Assembly: GCA_023245335.1 (NCBI GenBank)
Contig: JAHFKK010000001.1
Location: forward strand, 1,064,019 to 1,098,052
Length of the DNA stretch: 34,034 bases
DNA from: Candidatus Gottesmanbacteria bacterium
GTDB lineage: Bacteria; Patescibacteriota; Microgenomatia; UBA10105; UBA927
Direction: 5' to 3'
Under the pieces are notes generated by a model. It worked only from the letters and a program-made list of their open reading frames with translations. It did not search any database and had not been told where the DNA came from. This document shows positions 7,904 to 15,105 of this stretch, piece by piece. Positions within the stretch are counted from its first letter, which is position 1, and each line of letters starts with the position of its first letter. A program made the position numbers and the translations under genes.

Positions 7904-8953
7904 ATGATGAATATCCTTTTTTTCGGCTCCACGACTGACTCGGTCATCATTTTAGACAAACTATTTACTACTCACTATTCGCTATTCACTCCGCGGATCA
8001 CCGCGATTGTCACCCAACCCCCGCGCCCCGTTGGCCGCAAACAACTCATGACGCCGACCCCGGTAGAAACATGGGCGAAAACGCGCGCGATCACCGTCCT
8101 GTCATTTCCATCCAATACGGCAAAACCCTGGCTGTATCTGGACGAAGCACAGGTCGTAGATGCACTGGAACCTTTGAAAGCCGACCTTATCGTATCCGCC
8201 TCTTACGGCCAAAAAATCCCGGCCAAGACGCTGAAAGACGCCAAATTTGGCGGGCTCAACGTCCATCCGTCACTCCTCCCCCGCTGGCGCGGCGGGGATC
8301 CGGTTCCGTGGGCCATTATGACCGGAGACCACCAGACGGGTGTCACGATCGTATCGTTGTCGGAAAAGTTTGATGCAGGAATAATCTATGCACAGAAAAA
8401 AATTCCAATCACCGGTACGGACACTAGCCGTGCTCTCCGAACTAAACTCTTTGAACTTGGTGCCAATCTTCTTGCCGACCTCCTACCACTCTACATAACC
8501 GGTAAGGCCAAAGGAAAACCACAAACCCTATCACAAACCGTATCATCGCAAGCCCATTCATCGGGGCGTGGCAAATCCGCCAGGTTTAAACCTGTTCAAC
8601 CCGGCGGGTTGATTAGGTTCAAACCTCTTCCTGTTCCTGAAAACGACGAACCGCGGGCGAGGCGCCTTTCCCGCGATACGGGATACGAGCCTTGGGACAC
8701 CATCCTCAAAGCACTATCGAACGAAACGGAGGCTACTCGCATCGAACGCAAATACCGCGCGCTCAATCCGTGGCCGGGAGTGTGGACCCTCCTTCGCCAA
8801 GACTTCGGAGGGCAGGCCGAAAAACGTTTAAAAATTTTGAAATTACATTTGGATAACGGATTACTGGCCATTGATGAGGTGCAATTGGAAGGTAAAAATC
8901 CGGTGTCATGGCAGCAATTTTCCCAAGCCTATCTCCCACCGATATCCTCTTGA
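7904..8953 (+). CDS. fmt: Methionyl-tRNA formyltransferase with internal repeat-encoded insertions
   Basis: AIVTQPPRPVGRK, FGGLNVHPSLLPRWRGGDPVPWAIMTGDHQTGVTIV, and ERKYRALNPWPGVWT...KRLKIL. ORF track start 7850 lies in the upstream repeat; MMNILFFGS start preferred. Confidence 0.9.
   Translation: MMNILFFGSTTDSVIILDKLFTTHYSLFTPRITAIVTQPPRPVGRKQLMTPTPVETWAKTRAITVLSFPSNTAKPWLYLDEAQVVDALEPLKADLIVSASYGQKIPAKTLKDAKFGGLNVHPSLLPRWRGGDPVPWAIMTGDHQTGVTIVSLSEKFDAGIIYAQKKIPITGTDTSRALRTKLFELGANLLADLLPLYITGKAKGKPQTLSQTVSSQAHSSGRGKSARFKPVQPGGLIRFKPLPVPENDEPRARRLSRDTGYEPWDTILKALSNETEATRIERKYRALNPWPGVWTLLRQDFGGQAEKRLKILKLHLDNGLLAIDEVQLEGKNPVSWQQFSQAYLPPISS
7961..7990. repeat. Low-complexity repeat inside fmt, related to 5915-5940
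   Basis: ctatttactactcactattcgctattcact; encodes LFTTHYSLFT, which breaks the usual Fmt N-terminal spacing. Confidence 0.6.
8582..8626. repeat. 45-nt palindromic insertion inside fmt
   Basis: AGGTTTAAACCT / AGGTTCAAACCT arms (11 of 12 paired) enclosing CAACCC-ggc-GGGTTG; encodes RFKPVQPGGLIRFKP. Confidence 0.75.
8787..8816. repeat. Palindromic insertion in the fmt C-terminal domain
   Basis: CCCTCC-ttcgccaagacttc-GGAGGG; encodes LRQDFGGQA between NPWPGVWT and KRLKIL, which lie close together in typical Fmt. Confidence 0.65.
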
Positions 8954-8999
8954 CAGTAACCCATCACACACGCTACCTTGATAGTAAGGAGTCATTATT

Positions 9000-9296
9000 A
9001 TGGCACGGCGAGTACAACGATCACGGATAAAGCCTACGTTTTCCACAGTCATGGGGAAAGACCTTTCCTCGTGGAACTTCGTCATATTCCTCACCTTGGC
9101 ATTTGTCTTATTGGTCGTCATCGTCGCCAGCATGAAGGGTATCGCGCTCGATATGCGAAGCCGCGCAGGCCTTTCCTGTCCCAATCCATTAGCGGCATTT
9201 AACGGCACACTCCCGAAAGCGAGTGAATGTACCGGTGAATGGAAACTCGCAAACGACGCACGCGGATGTCAGGTATTCCTCTGTCAGCCAAAATAA
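9000..9296 (+). CDS. Small single-pass membrane protein
   Basis: 98 aa, one TM segment (WNFVIFLTLAFVLLVVIVASM), SD-like taaggag upstream, Cys-containing C-terminal part. Confidence 0.65.
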   Translation: MARRVQRSRIKPTFSTVMGKDLSSWNFVIFLTLAFVLLVVIVASMKGIALDMRSRAGLSCPNPLAAFNGTLPKASECTGEWKLANDARGCQVFLCQPK

Positions 9297-9672
9297 TGTC
9301 ATTGCGAATCCCGATTCAATCGGGATGAAGCAAACCCGCTGGAAACGTGTGTACTATATTTATATTCTTTCCAACCTTCGGAACACAGTCTTGTATACGA
9401 GCGTTACCAACAACCTCAATCGCTGACTTTCAGAACATAGGAAATCTACAGGGCTTCATTTCACTCAGCGATATAATGTCACTAAGCTAGTATATTTTGA
9501 GCAGTTTCCTCGTATTATCGACGCAATTAATCGCGAAAAACAAATCAAGGCAGGATCAAGAAAAAAGAAGGAAAGCCTTATTGACGGCATAAATCCTCAG
9601 TGGAGCGATCTTGCAGCAAATCTTATTTAACGGGATTGCCGCGTCGTTCGATGACTCACTTCTCGCAATGAC
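9297..9672. mobile_element. 376-bp candidate element: TIR-flanked GIY-YIG nuclease gene remnant
   Basis: Left end TGTCATTGCGA, right end CTCGCAATGAC (10 of 11 complementary); ends resemble the 66-bp element at 7832; starts directly after a TAA stop. Confidence 0.65.
9325..9630 (+). pseudogene. GIY-YIG endonuclease family protein, interrupted by in-frame TGA
   Basis: MKQTRWKRVYYIYILSNLRNTVLYTSVTNNLNR*LSEHRKSTGLHFTQRYNVTKLVYFEQFPRIIDAINREKQIKAGSRKKKESLIDGINPQWSDLAANLI; TGA at 9424-9426; YIG changed to YTS. Confidence 0.8.
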
Positions 9673-9677
9673 GGTTG

Positions 9678-9923
9678 TTAGGCAGTAGCTACTGCTGCGG
9701 CTTTTTTATTATCAAATCCCGTGCGTTTAATGCAGTTGGCACATGCATGCACACGGCTCATCGTACCGTTTATCATGAGGCTCACCCAGTGGAGGTTCAC
9801 GCCGATTGTGCGCTTGGTGTGTGTAGCCCGTCTTTTCCACTGTCCGCCGGCAACTCCCCGGTGATGTACATGGGATCCGCCAGCCACAGATTTCTTGCCG
9901 CAGAGTTCGCATTTGAGTGCCAT
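9678..9923 (-). CDS. rpmB: 50S ribosomal protein bL28
   Basis: MALKCELCGKKSVAGGSHVHHRG...KRTIGVNLHWVSLMINGTMSRVHACANCIKRTGF; CxxC pairs; start at 9923. Confidence 0.8.
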   Translation of the reverse strand: MALKCELCGKKSVAGGSHVHHRGVAGGQWKRRATHTKRTIGVNLHWVSLMINGTMSRVHACANCIKRTGFDNKKAAAVATA

Positions 9924-9929
9924 AGAGGC

Positions 9930-9939
9930 TATACTATAC
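9930..9939. promoter_or_regulatory. Overlapping divergent -10 boxes between rpmB and the M50 gene
   Basis: tatactatac: TATACT on +, TATAGT on -; the two start codons are only 19 nt apart. Confidence 0.5.
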
Positions 9940-9942
9940 CAT

Positions 9943-10626
9943 ATGTTGGGTGATCTATTCAACAATCCATTTACGTTTTTTTCCTGGCTCATTGCGCTCG
10001 TTGTGGCAATCACCATCCACGAATTCTCCCACGCTTATGCTGCTGACCGCTTGGGAGACCCTACGCCGCGGGTTCAAGGCAGGCTGACACTCAATCCCCT
10101 GGCACACCTCGACCCCATCGGCACGCTTCTTCTTATCGTCGCGCATTTCGGGTGGGGCAAACCCGTGGTATTTGACCCGTTTAACCTCCGCCACCCGAGA
10201 CGGGATGCAGCAATTATTTCTCTTGCGGGGCCCGTGTCAAACTTACTCCTGGCGGGCGCACTTTCGTTGGTCTTACGGATCGTTCTTGCTTATCATACCG
10301 TGATGTTTGCCGGTCAAATCGGGCCGCTCGCGGGATTCATCATCACCGGGCTTCTCCAAACGGTCATCGTATTAAACGTGGTACTTGCTGTTTTTAATCT
10401 GGTACCAATCCATCCCCTGGACGGATTCAAGATCGTAGGCGGCATACTCCCGCGTGAGTACGCCGAACAATGGTATGAGCTAGAGCCATACGGCATCATC
10501 TTCCTCATCTTTCTCATTTTCCCGTTCTTTGGCGGAGTAGCTCCCATATCGCATTTCATGACACCGCTCGTCAACTTCTTCCTCTCCCTCTTTTTGCCCG
10601 GCGCGGGCAACACCGGCATTATCTAA
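9943..10626 (+). CDS. Site-2 protease (M50) family metalloprotease
   Basis: HEFSHAYAADRLGD (HExxH), NPLAHLDPIG, VPIHPLDGFKI; polytopic. Start MLGDLF at 9943. Confidence 0.9.
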   Translation: MLGDLFNNPFTFFSWLIALVVAITIHEFSHAYAADRLGDPTPRVQGRLTLNPLAHLDPIGTLLLIVAHFGWGKPVVFDPFNLRHPRRDAAIISLAGPVSNLLLAGALSLVLRIVLAYHTVMFAGQIGPLAGFIITGLLQTVIVLNVVLAVFNLVPIHPLDGFKIVGGILPREYAEQWYELEPYGIIFLIFLIFPFFGGVAPISHFMTPLVNFFLSLFLPGAGNTGII

Positions 10627-10638
10627 AAGAACTCCTTC

Positions 10639-10667
10639 TTGAGGCGAAAACCAAAACTTCGTATACT
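10639..10667 (+). promoter_or_regulatory. Sigma70-like promoter, leaderless configuration
   Basis: TTGAGG-17-TATACT, then 6 nt to ATG at 10674. Confidence 0.6.
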
Positions 10668-10673
10668 ACGCGT

Positions 10674-11231
10674 ATGATAGCCTACTTTACCGCCTCTATC
10701 GTCGGCAAGAAATATCATATCGACAAATACCGCCGGATCGTGGATCTTCTGAAATCTAAAGGTGTCAATGTGGTCGACGAACATATTCTGGAAGTATCCG
10801 AAAAGGATATTCAGTTGCAATCCCGGGAAAAACGGCTCGCGTTTCATGAACAGTTGGAAGACTGGGTAAACTCTGCGGATTTTCTGGTCGCCGAAACCAG
10901 CTTCCCAAGTATCAGTGTGGGGTACGAAATCTCTATGGCACTCGATCGCGGTAAGCCGGTGCTCATCCTCTACAGTGAAGGCGATCCGCCAGCGCTTTTT
11001 GCCTATCACGAAAATGAAAAAATCGTTTGTGAACAATATACGTTAGAGTCACTACCGGCAATCATCACGGACTTTCTTCATTTTGTCCGGGGCGAAGCGG
11101 ACACCAGATTTACTTTTTTTATCTCAAGCAAACAGGCGTCCTATCTTGCGAAACAAGGCAAAAAATACCGCGTACCCAAATCCGTCTATTTGCGTCAACT
11201 CATAGACCAGGACGCACGGAAAACGAAATAG
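10674..11231 (+). CDS. Nucleoside 2-deoxyribosyltransferase-like protein
   Basis: MIAYFTASIVGK...DWVNSADFLVAETSFPSISVGYEISMALDRGKPVLILY pattern. Confidence 0.65.
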   Translation: MIAYFTASIVGKKYHIDKYRRIVDLLKSKGVNVVDEHILEVSEKDIQLQSREKRLAFHEQLEDWVNSADFLVAETSFPSISVGYEISMALDRGKPVLILYSEGDPPALFAYHENEKIVCEQYTLESLPAIITDFLHFVRGEADTRFTFFISSKQASYLAKQGKKYRVPKSVYLRQLIDQDARKTK

Positions 11232-11333
11232 CCTCAATTTTCCCCTCTCGTTTGTACGATACCTCACTAATTAAGAGTGCATCAATATGATGCATCACGC
11301 TTTCTTCCTCTTTCCCCATACACTGACTAGGCT

Positions 11334-11549
11334 ATGGCAGCTGCTATCCGTTTATTTCATCGTCAATATGTATACCCGTTCAACCAGGCCTTTGCGACAA
11401 GCCTTACGCTTAACCACAAGCTCTGGACCGGACAGTTCGAACAGGCGTGGGATAGTCTCCGACTGGATGAGAAGCTTATCTGGGTTACATTTATTGTCAA
11501 TACGATCTGTATTTTGACGCTCATCGAATTTCTTTTCCTCAAGAAGTAA
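11334..11549 (+). CDS. Small membrane protein
   Basis: 71 aa with C-terminal hydrophobic segment LIWVTFIVNTICILTLIEFLFL; TACACT box upstream. Confidence 0.45.
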   Translation: MAAAIRLFHRQYVYPFNQAFATSLTLNHKLWTGQFEQAWDSLRLDEKLIWVTFIVNTICILTLIEFLFLKK

Positions 11550-11557
11550 TATTTCAC

Positions 11558-11586
11558 TTGACATCCGTGAAAACTCGTCCTACGAT
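11558..11586 (+). promoter_or_regulatory. Near-consensus sigma70-like promoter upstream of ORF-free region
   Basis: TTGACA-17-TACGAT. Confidence 0.7.
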
Positions 11587-11592
11587 AACTAT

Positions 11593-11947
11593 GCCCGTGT
11601 GGAGTTAGAAGACTATTTTCCTCCACAGAATCTTAACATTTGAGGTACGCTCTCTTTGATTACCTTAGAGGGTCACAGGACCACGTGCTCGTTCCACCTT
11701 GGTGGTACGGCCAGTCCTACCGATTTCCATTTAATCGGGGAAAATACTTCGAACTACGCACGCGGCGCAATTATTTACTCTTCTCTTGATAACTCCGACG
11801 GTTTCCTATTCCTAGATGTTTTGTTACAATAACTAACGTATCATCCCGTCACGGCCGTACCTACAAGATCTGAATAGGACGTGACACAATAGAGGGAAGA
11901 TCGTTGGGAACCCAGCTTTTCGCGAAAGGCTGGAGGCCCCAAGAACA
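11593..11947 (+). ncRNA. Candidate structured noncoding RNA or long leader upstream of tRNA-Thr
   Basis: No convincing ORF; hairpins TGTGGAG/CTCCACA, CCGATT/AATCGG, GTCACG/CGTGAC, CCAGCTTTT-cgcg-AAAGGCTGG; near-consensus promoter just upstream. Confidence 0.4.
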
Positions 11948-12018
11948 GCCTCCATAGCTCAATGGCAGAGCGACGGTTTTGTAAACCGCTGACGTCAGTC
12001 CGATTCTGACTGGGGGCT
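11948..12018 (+). tRNA. tRNA-Thr (anticodon UGU)
   Basis: Cloverleaf: GCCTCCA/TGGGGGC acceptor, anticodon loop TTTGTAA, T-arm GTCAG-TCCGATT-CTGAC; no encoded CCA. Confidence 0.9.
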
Positions 12019-12046
12019 CAAACTAAGCTAAGATATGATTTAAAGG

Positions 12047-12150
12047 GCGGTCAACGTCAGTCCCCCGCCTGCCATCGCTTACGCTCAGGCGTATGCGGGC
12101 AAGGATTCTGACTCGCCTCGCTGAGCGAGAGCGAAGCGGGCTGGGGCTCC
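12047..12150 (+). repeat. Partial duplicate of the tRNA-Thr 3' half interrupted by two GC-rich palindromic inserts
   Basis: acgtcagtcc (12054-12063), gattctgact (12104-12113), tggggctc (12142-12149) match the tRNA in order; inserts 12064-12103 and 12114-12141 each contain a hairpin. Confidence 0.65.
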
Positions 12151-12153
12151 AAT

Positions 12154-12987
12154 ATGTCAGAACTCACACCAAATACTCATAACGAACCGATATTTCAGGC
12201 GGCTGTCCTATCGCCTTCCGAAATAGCCAAGTCCAAAGAATTTGCCCCTGTTCTGGCCTGGTATACAGAAAGCTGTAATAAACTTCCGGAAATGCATGTC
12301 GACATTACGCCCGTCAAAGACGCCAAAACGACAAACGTGAATCCTGACTATTTTTCCTATGCCAATGTCGACATCACTACTCCCCGAAAGTCGTGGCAAC
12401 AGGGAGGCATCATGCAGCACGCCGAATCGCTGTCTCTGGGGAATTCCGAAACCATCGACGTCCATGGCGTCACCATCTTGTTGACTGATCCTGATGGCAG
12501 GACGTTCGTCACCGTGAGCCAGGAACCGATGGCGAATGCTAAATTTCGCACGGCGGAAGGCCAACTCAAGATCAAAAAAATGACGGATACGACCGAGATA
12601 CATCCGGTCGTACGCTCTCCGCTTCAGTCCAGTGCAGAAAAATTGAAACGCATCGCCCGATCCGCACACGAAGGTCTTGCGCTGGATCCTTCTATGACGA
12701 TAATTCTCGCCCGCATAGCGACCGAGCGCGGTCAGACAGTACAAAATTTGTTAGGCAGCATCCCGCTTTCCGAATCGGCAACTGACGGCAATCGCCTGAA
12801 AAGCAACGTGCTCTATGGGAATCTTACCGTACCTCATACGATTGCAGCCGAGATCGCCAAGGATGTTCGGAGCGGTCGGTGGGTAACGCCCGCAGAATTA
12901 GATGCACTGACGGTCATGGGGGTCACTAACGGCAACCTCAATATCGGCAGGAGCGTCACCGAAGCACAGCGTCGGCTTAGTCCTTAA
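12154..12987 (+). CDS. Hypothetical protein, possibly NDP-hexose 2,3-dehydratase-like
   Basis: 277 aa; FVTVSQEPMANA...IHPVVRSPLQSS vaguely resembles that family; weak recognition. Confidence 0.55.
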   Translation: MSELTPNTHNEPIFQAAVLSPSEIAKSKEFAPVLAWYTESCNKLPEMHVDITPVKDAKTTNVNPDYFSYANVDITTPRKSWQQGGIMQHAESLSLGNSETIDVHGVTILLTDPDGRTFVTVSQEPMANAKFRTAEGQLKIKKMTDTTEIHPVVRSPLQSSAEKLKRIARSAHEGLALDPSMTIILARIATERGQTVQNLLGSIPLSESATDGNRLKSNVLYGNLTVPHTIAAEIAKDVRSGRWVTPAELDALTVMGVTNGNLNIGRSVTEAQRRLSP

Positions 12988-13300
12988 TTTTTTTCAAAAA
13001 ATCCCGCCAAAAAGGAGTTTCTTCAAGAATCCCCGGTAATTCTTTAAACGCCCGGGCACGGAGTTTATAGAGCTTGTGTCTGCCATCCTGCTCTTTGGTT
13101 AACCAACCCGCTCTATACATGGCCTTGAGATGATGCATCAGAAGGTTTTCCTTAATCCGCAGGTGATGGGCAAGATCCTCCCCCCACATCGGCTCATGGG
13201 CGAGAAGATACACAATAGCGATACGATACGGATGTGCTAATCCTTTCACCATTTTTGAAAAAGGAGCCACCCGTTGCAGAAGCCGTTTGCCTGTCGTCAT
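12977..13300 (-). CDS. ArsR-family HTH transcriptional regulator
   Basis: LAHPYRIAIVYLLAHEPMWGEDLAHHLRIKENLLMHHLKAMYRAGWLTKEQDGRHKLYKL, winged-HTH pattern. Confidence 0.8.
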   Translation of the reverse strand: MTTGKRLLQRVAPFSKMVKGLAHPYRIAIVYLLAHEPMWGEDLAHHLRIKENLLMHHLKAMYRAGWLTKEQDGRHKLYKLRARAFKELPGILEETPFWRDFLKKIKD

Positions 13301-13376
13301 ACATCTCTAGTATAAAGAGAGCACCTTCAGGTTTCCAGCATAAAGAGAAATACGATATAATAAGAACCGTTCAATA

Positions 13377-13461
13377 GCTGAGATGGCGGAGTGGACAATC
13401 GCAACAGTCTGTAAAACTGTCGCCCGACAGGGCTACCTAGGTTCGAATCCTAGTCTCAGCA
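13377..13461 (+). tRNA. tRNA-Tyr (anticodon GUA)
   Basis: Acceptor GCTGAGA/TCTCAGC, anticodon loop CTGTAAA, long variable arm, T-loop TTCGAAT. Confidence 0.95.
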
Positions 13462-13530
13462 CAAAAATAAGACTCCTATAGTCCAATTCCCTCTTGCATA
13501 CCAACGAATTTTTTATCATACTCATTTCAT

Positions 13531-14037
13531 ATGGAAAAAGAAACATCTCCCGAAGTCATGGAATCCCCGTCCATGATGACGTATGTCATTGGGGCAGTTT
13601 TGGTCGTCGCAGTAGTTGCGGGGGCTTGGTATTTCCGCTCAAAGAGTCCGTCGACAGCATCCATGGAACCGGTCGCCCAACAGGCTCCGGTAGCCACCCC
13701 CACACCGGGTCCGATTACCGGGCTCGCCTGTGATAAGCAGTATTACAACCAAAAAGTCGGCTTCACACAATATTATCTTTCTGCAGAAGGCGGAGATCTC
13801 ACAACTGCTAAAACCGTTTCCTGCGACTTCACAGTGAAAGTAAAAGATAAAGTAGTCGCCAGCACATCGGGCGAAAGCCCATTATCGGATGCACCACAAC
13901 GCAACGGCGCGACATTCAAATGCACGACCAAGGCAGTGGAGCTTACACCAAACATACCCACCGTCGTAAATGTGGCGCTCAAAGACGATCTGGGAAAGAC
14001 GTCTACCTGTGCCGCGACATTTACTTTCCCACAGTAA
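13531..14037 (+). CDS. Membrane-anchored extracellular protein
   Basis: N-terminal TM, short P/T linker, Cys-containing beta-type domain; TTGCAT-17-CATACT-8-ATG. Confidence 0.7.
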   Translation: MEKETSPEVMESPSMMTYVIGAVLVVAVVAGAWYFRSKSPSTASMEPVAQQAPVATPTPGPITGLACDKQYYNQKVGFTQYYLSAEGGDLTTAKTVSCDFTVKVKDKVVASTSGESPLSDAPQRNGATFKCTTKAVELTPNIPTVVNVALKDDLGKTSTCAATFTFPQ

Positions 14038-15013
14038 GACGGGACGCATAGAAGGCCACATCCCGCGCAATCACCGTATTCCATCCGGGCGTGAGATCAT
14101 GATTTGCACCCGGGTACGTAAAGTACCCGATAGTAATATTTTTATCCCGTAGCATCTTGACGAAGTCATCTGTCCATTTGATCGGCACCGCGTCATCAGC
14201 GGTACCCTGGTGGATTTGCAGCGGGCCTTTGATATTTTCAAGATAATTGGTCAGCGAATAAAGATCCGCATCATATATTCCTTCAAACTTCGCGAGCTCC
14301 CGACGCAATAATGTACCATGGTCGTCTGCCTCATCGGTGTAATACAGTACGGAATATGGAAACGGCTTGGACACTGGTGCCCAAAGAACTGCTGGATAGG
14401 CTTTGGGAGCTGCTTCAAGGACCGTAAGGGCAATCTGTCCCCCATTGCTGTGTCCCCACACACCCACGCGTGTACTATCCGCCGTCGGCAGCGACCCAAC
14501 TGATGCTAAAAGAGTAAGAGCCGCTGTATGCGTCTGAAATCGTTCCTCAAAAACGTCCGTGGAAGGCTTATCACTTCCGCCATATCCCAAAAAGTCGGGT
14601 GCGAGGGAGATAAAGCCGTTGGACGCGAATACCTCGGCACTATGCTCCGTTCCCTCACCGGGATAGTAGTGAGCCGGATCGACATAACCTCGAAATTGAA
14701 CAATCACCGGAAATCCGTTTTGAGGTTTTGGGGTACTTGGAATATGTGCAACCCCGGTAACCTTTTTCCCTTCAGAAATATAGTGAAACGTATAGACAGT
14801 ATAAGAAGCGGCAGTAGCGGTTACTTCGTCCAAAACAATGTAGCTTGAATCAAACGGGGTTTTTTTGAGATTCGGGATGGCATACCGATCGAGCGGTCGG
14901 GCAACCACGGTAATAATCGGCGAAACCATCGATGATTTTGACCGCGTGGCAACAAACATTGCGCTTATTCCTATAACGACGATACCTATGCCTATACCAA
15001 AGACCCACCGCAT
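14021..15013 (-). CDS. Alpha/beta hydrolase, S9/dienelactone hydrolase-like
   Basis: GHSNGG nucleophile elbow, HQGTADDAVPI, GANHDLTPGW; start MRWVFGIGIG at 15013 preferred. Confidence 0.85.
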   Translation of the reverse strand: MRWVFGIGIGIVVIGISAMFVATRSKSSMVSPIITVVARPLDRYAIPNLKKTPFDSSYIVLDEVTATAASYTVYTFHYISEGKKVTGVAHIPSTPKPQNGFPVIVQFRGYVDPAHYYPGEGTEHSAEVFASNGFISLAPDFLGYGGSDKPSTDVFEERFQTHTAALTLLASVGSLPTADSTRVGVWGHSNGGQIALTVLEAAPKAYPAVLWAPVSKPFPYSVLYYTDEADDHGTLLRRELAKFEGIYDADLYSLTNYLENIKGPLQIHQGTADDAVPIKWTDDFVKMLRDKNITIGYFTYPGANHDLTPGWNTVIARDVAFYASRLTVGK

Positions 15014-15105
15014 ATCCCCCAGTCTATCACGACAGGCACCGCATCGTATTGCATATGCGTGTACTACCCGGGTATGATGGATGAAGTGAGAAGTTATTTG
15101 ACCGT

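Noticed and set aside
8652-8675. Hairpin CGCGGG...CCCGCG in fmt as another inserted repeat
   Set aside because: The encoded RRLSRDTGYEPWD segment fits the expected Fmt sequence, so the hairpin is probably incidental to GC-rich coding DNA.
9424-9426. Genetic-code change (UGA as an amino acid)
   Set aside because: TGA serves as a normal stop for other genes in the window; only the degraded GIY-YIG frame contains an internal TGA.
11593-11947. RNase P RNA, tmRNA, SRP RNA or 6S RNA
   Set aside because: None of the hallmark conserved motifs I know for these RNAs was visible; left as unassigned candidate.
12047-12150. A second, intron-containing tRNA-Thr
   Set aside because: No matching 5' half (acceptor, D-arm, anticodon arm) precedes the repeated 3' blocks.
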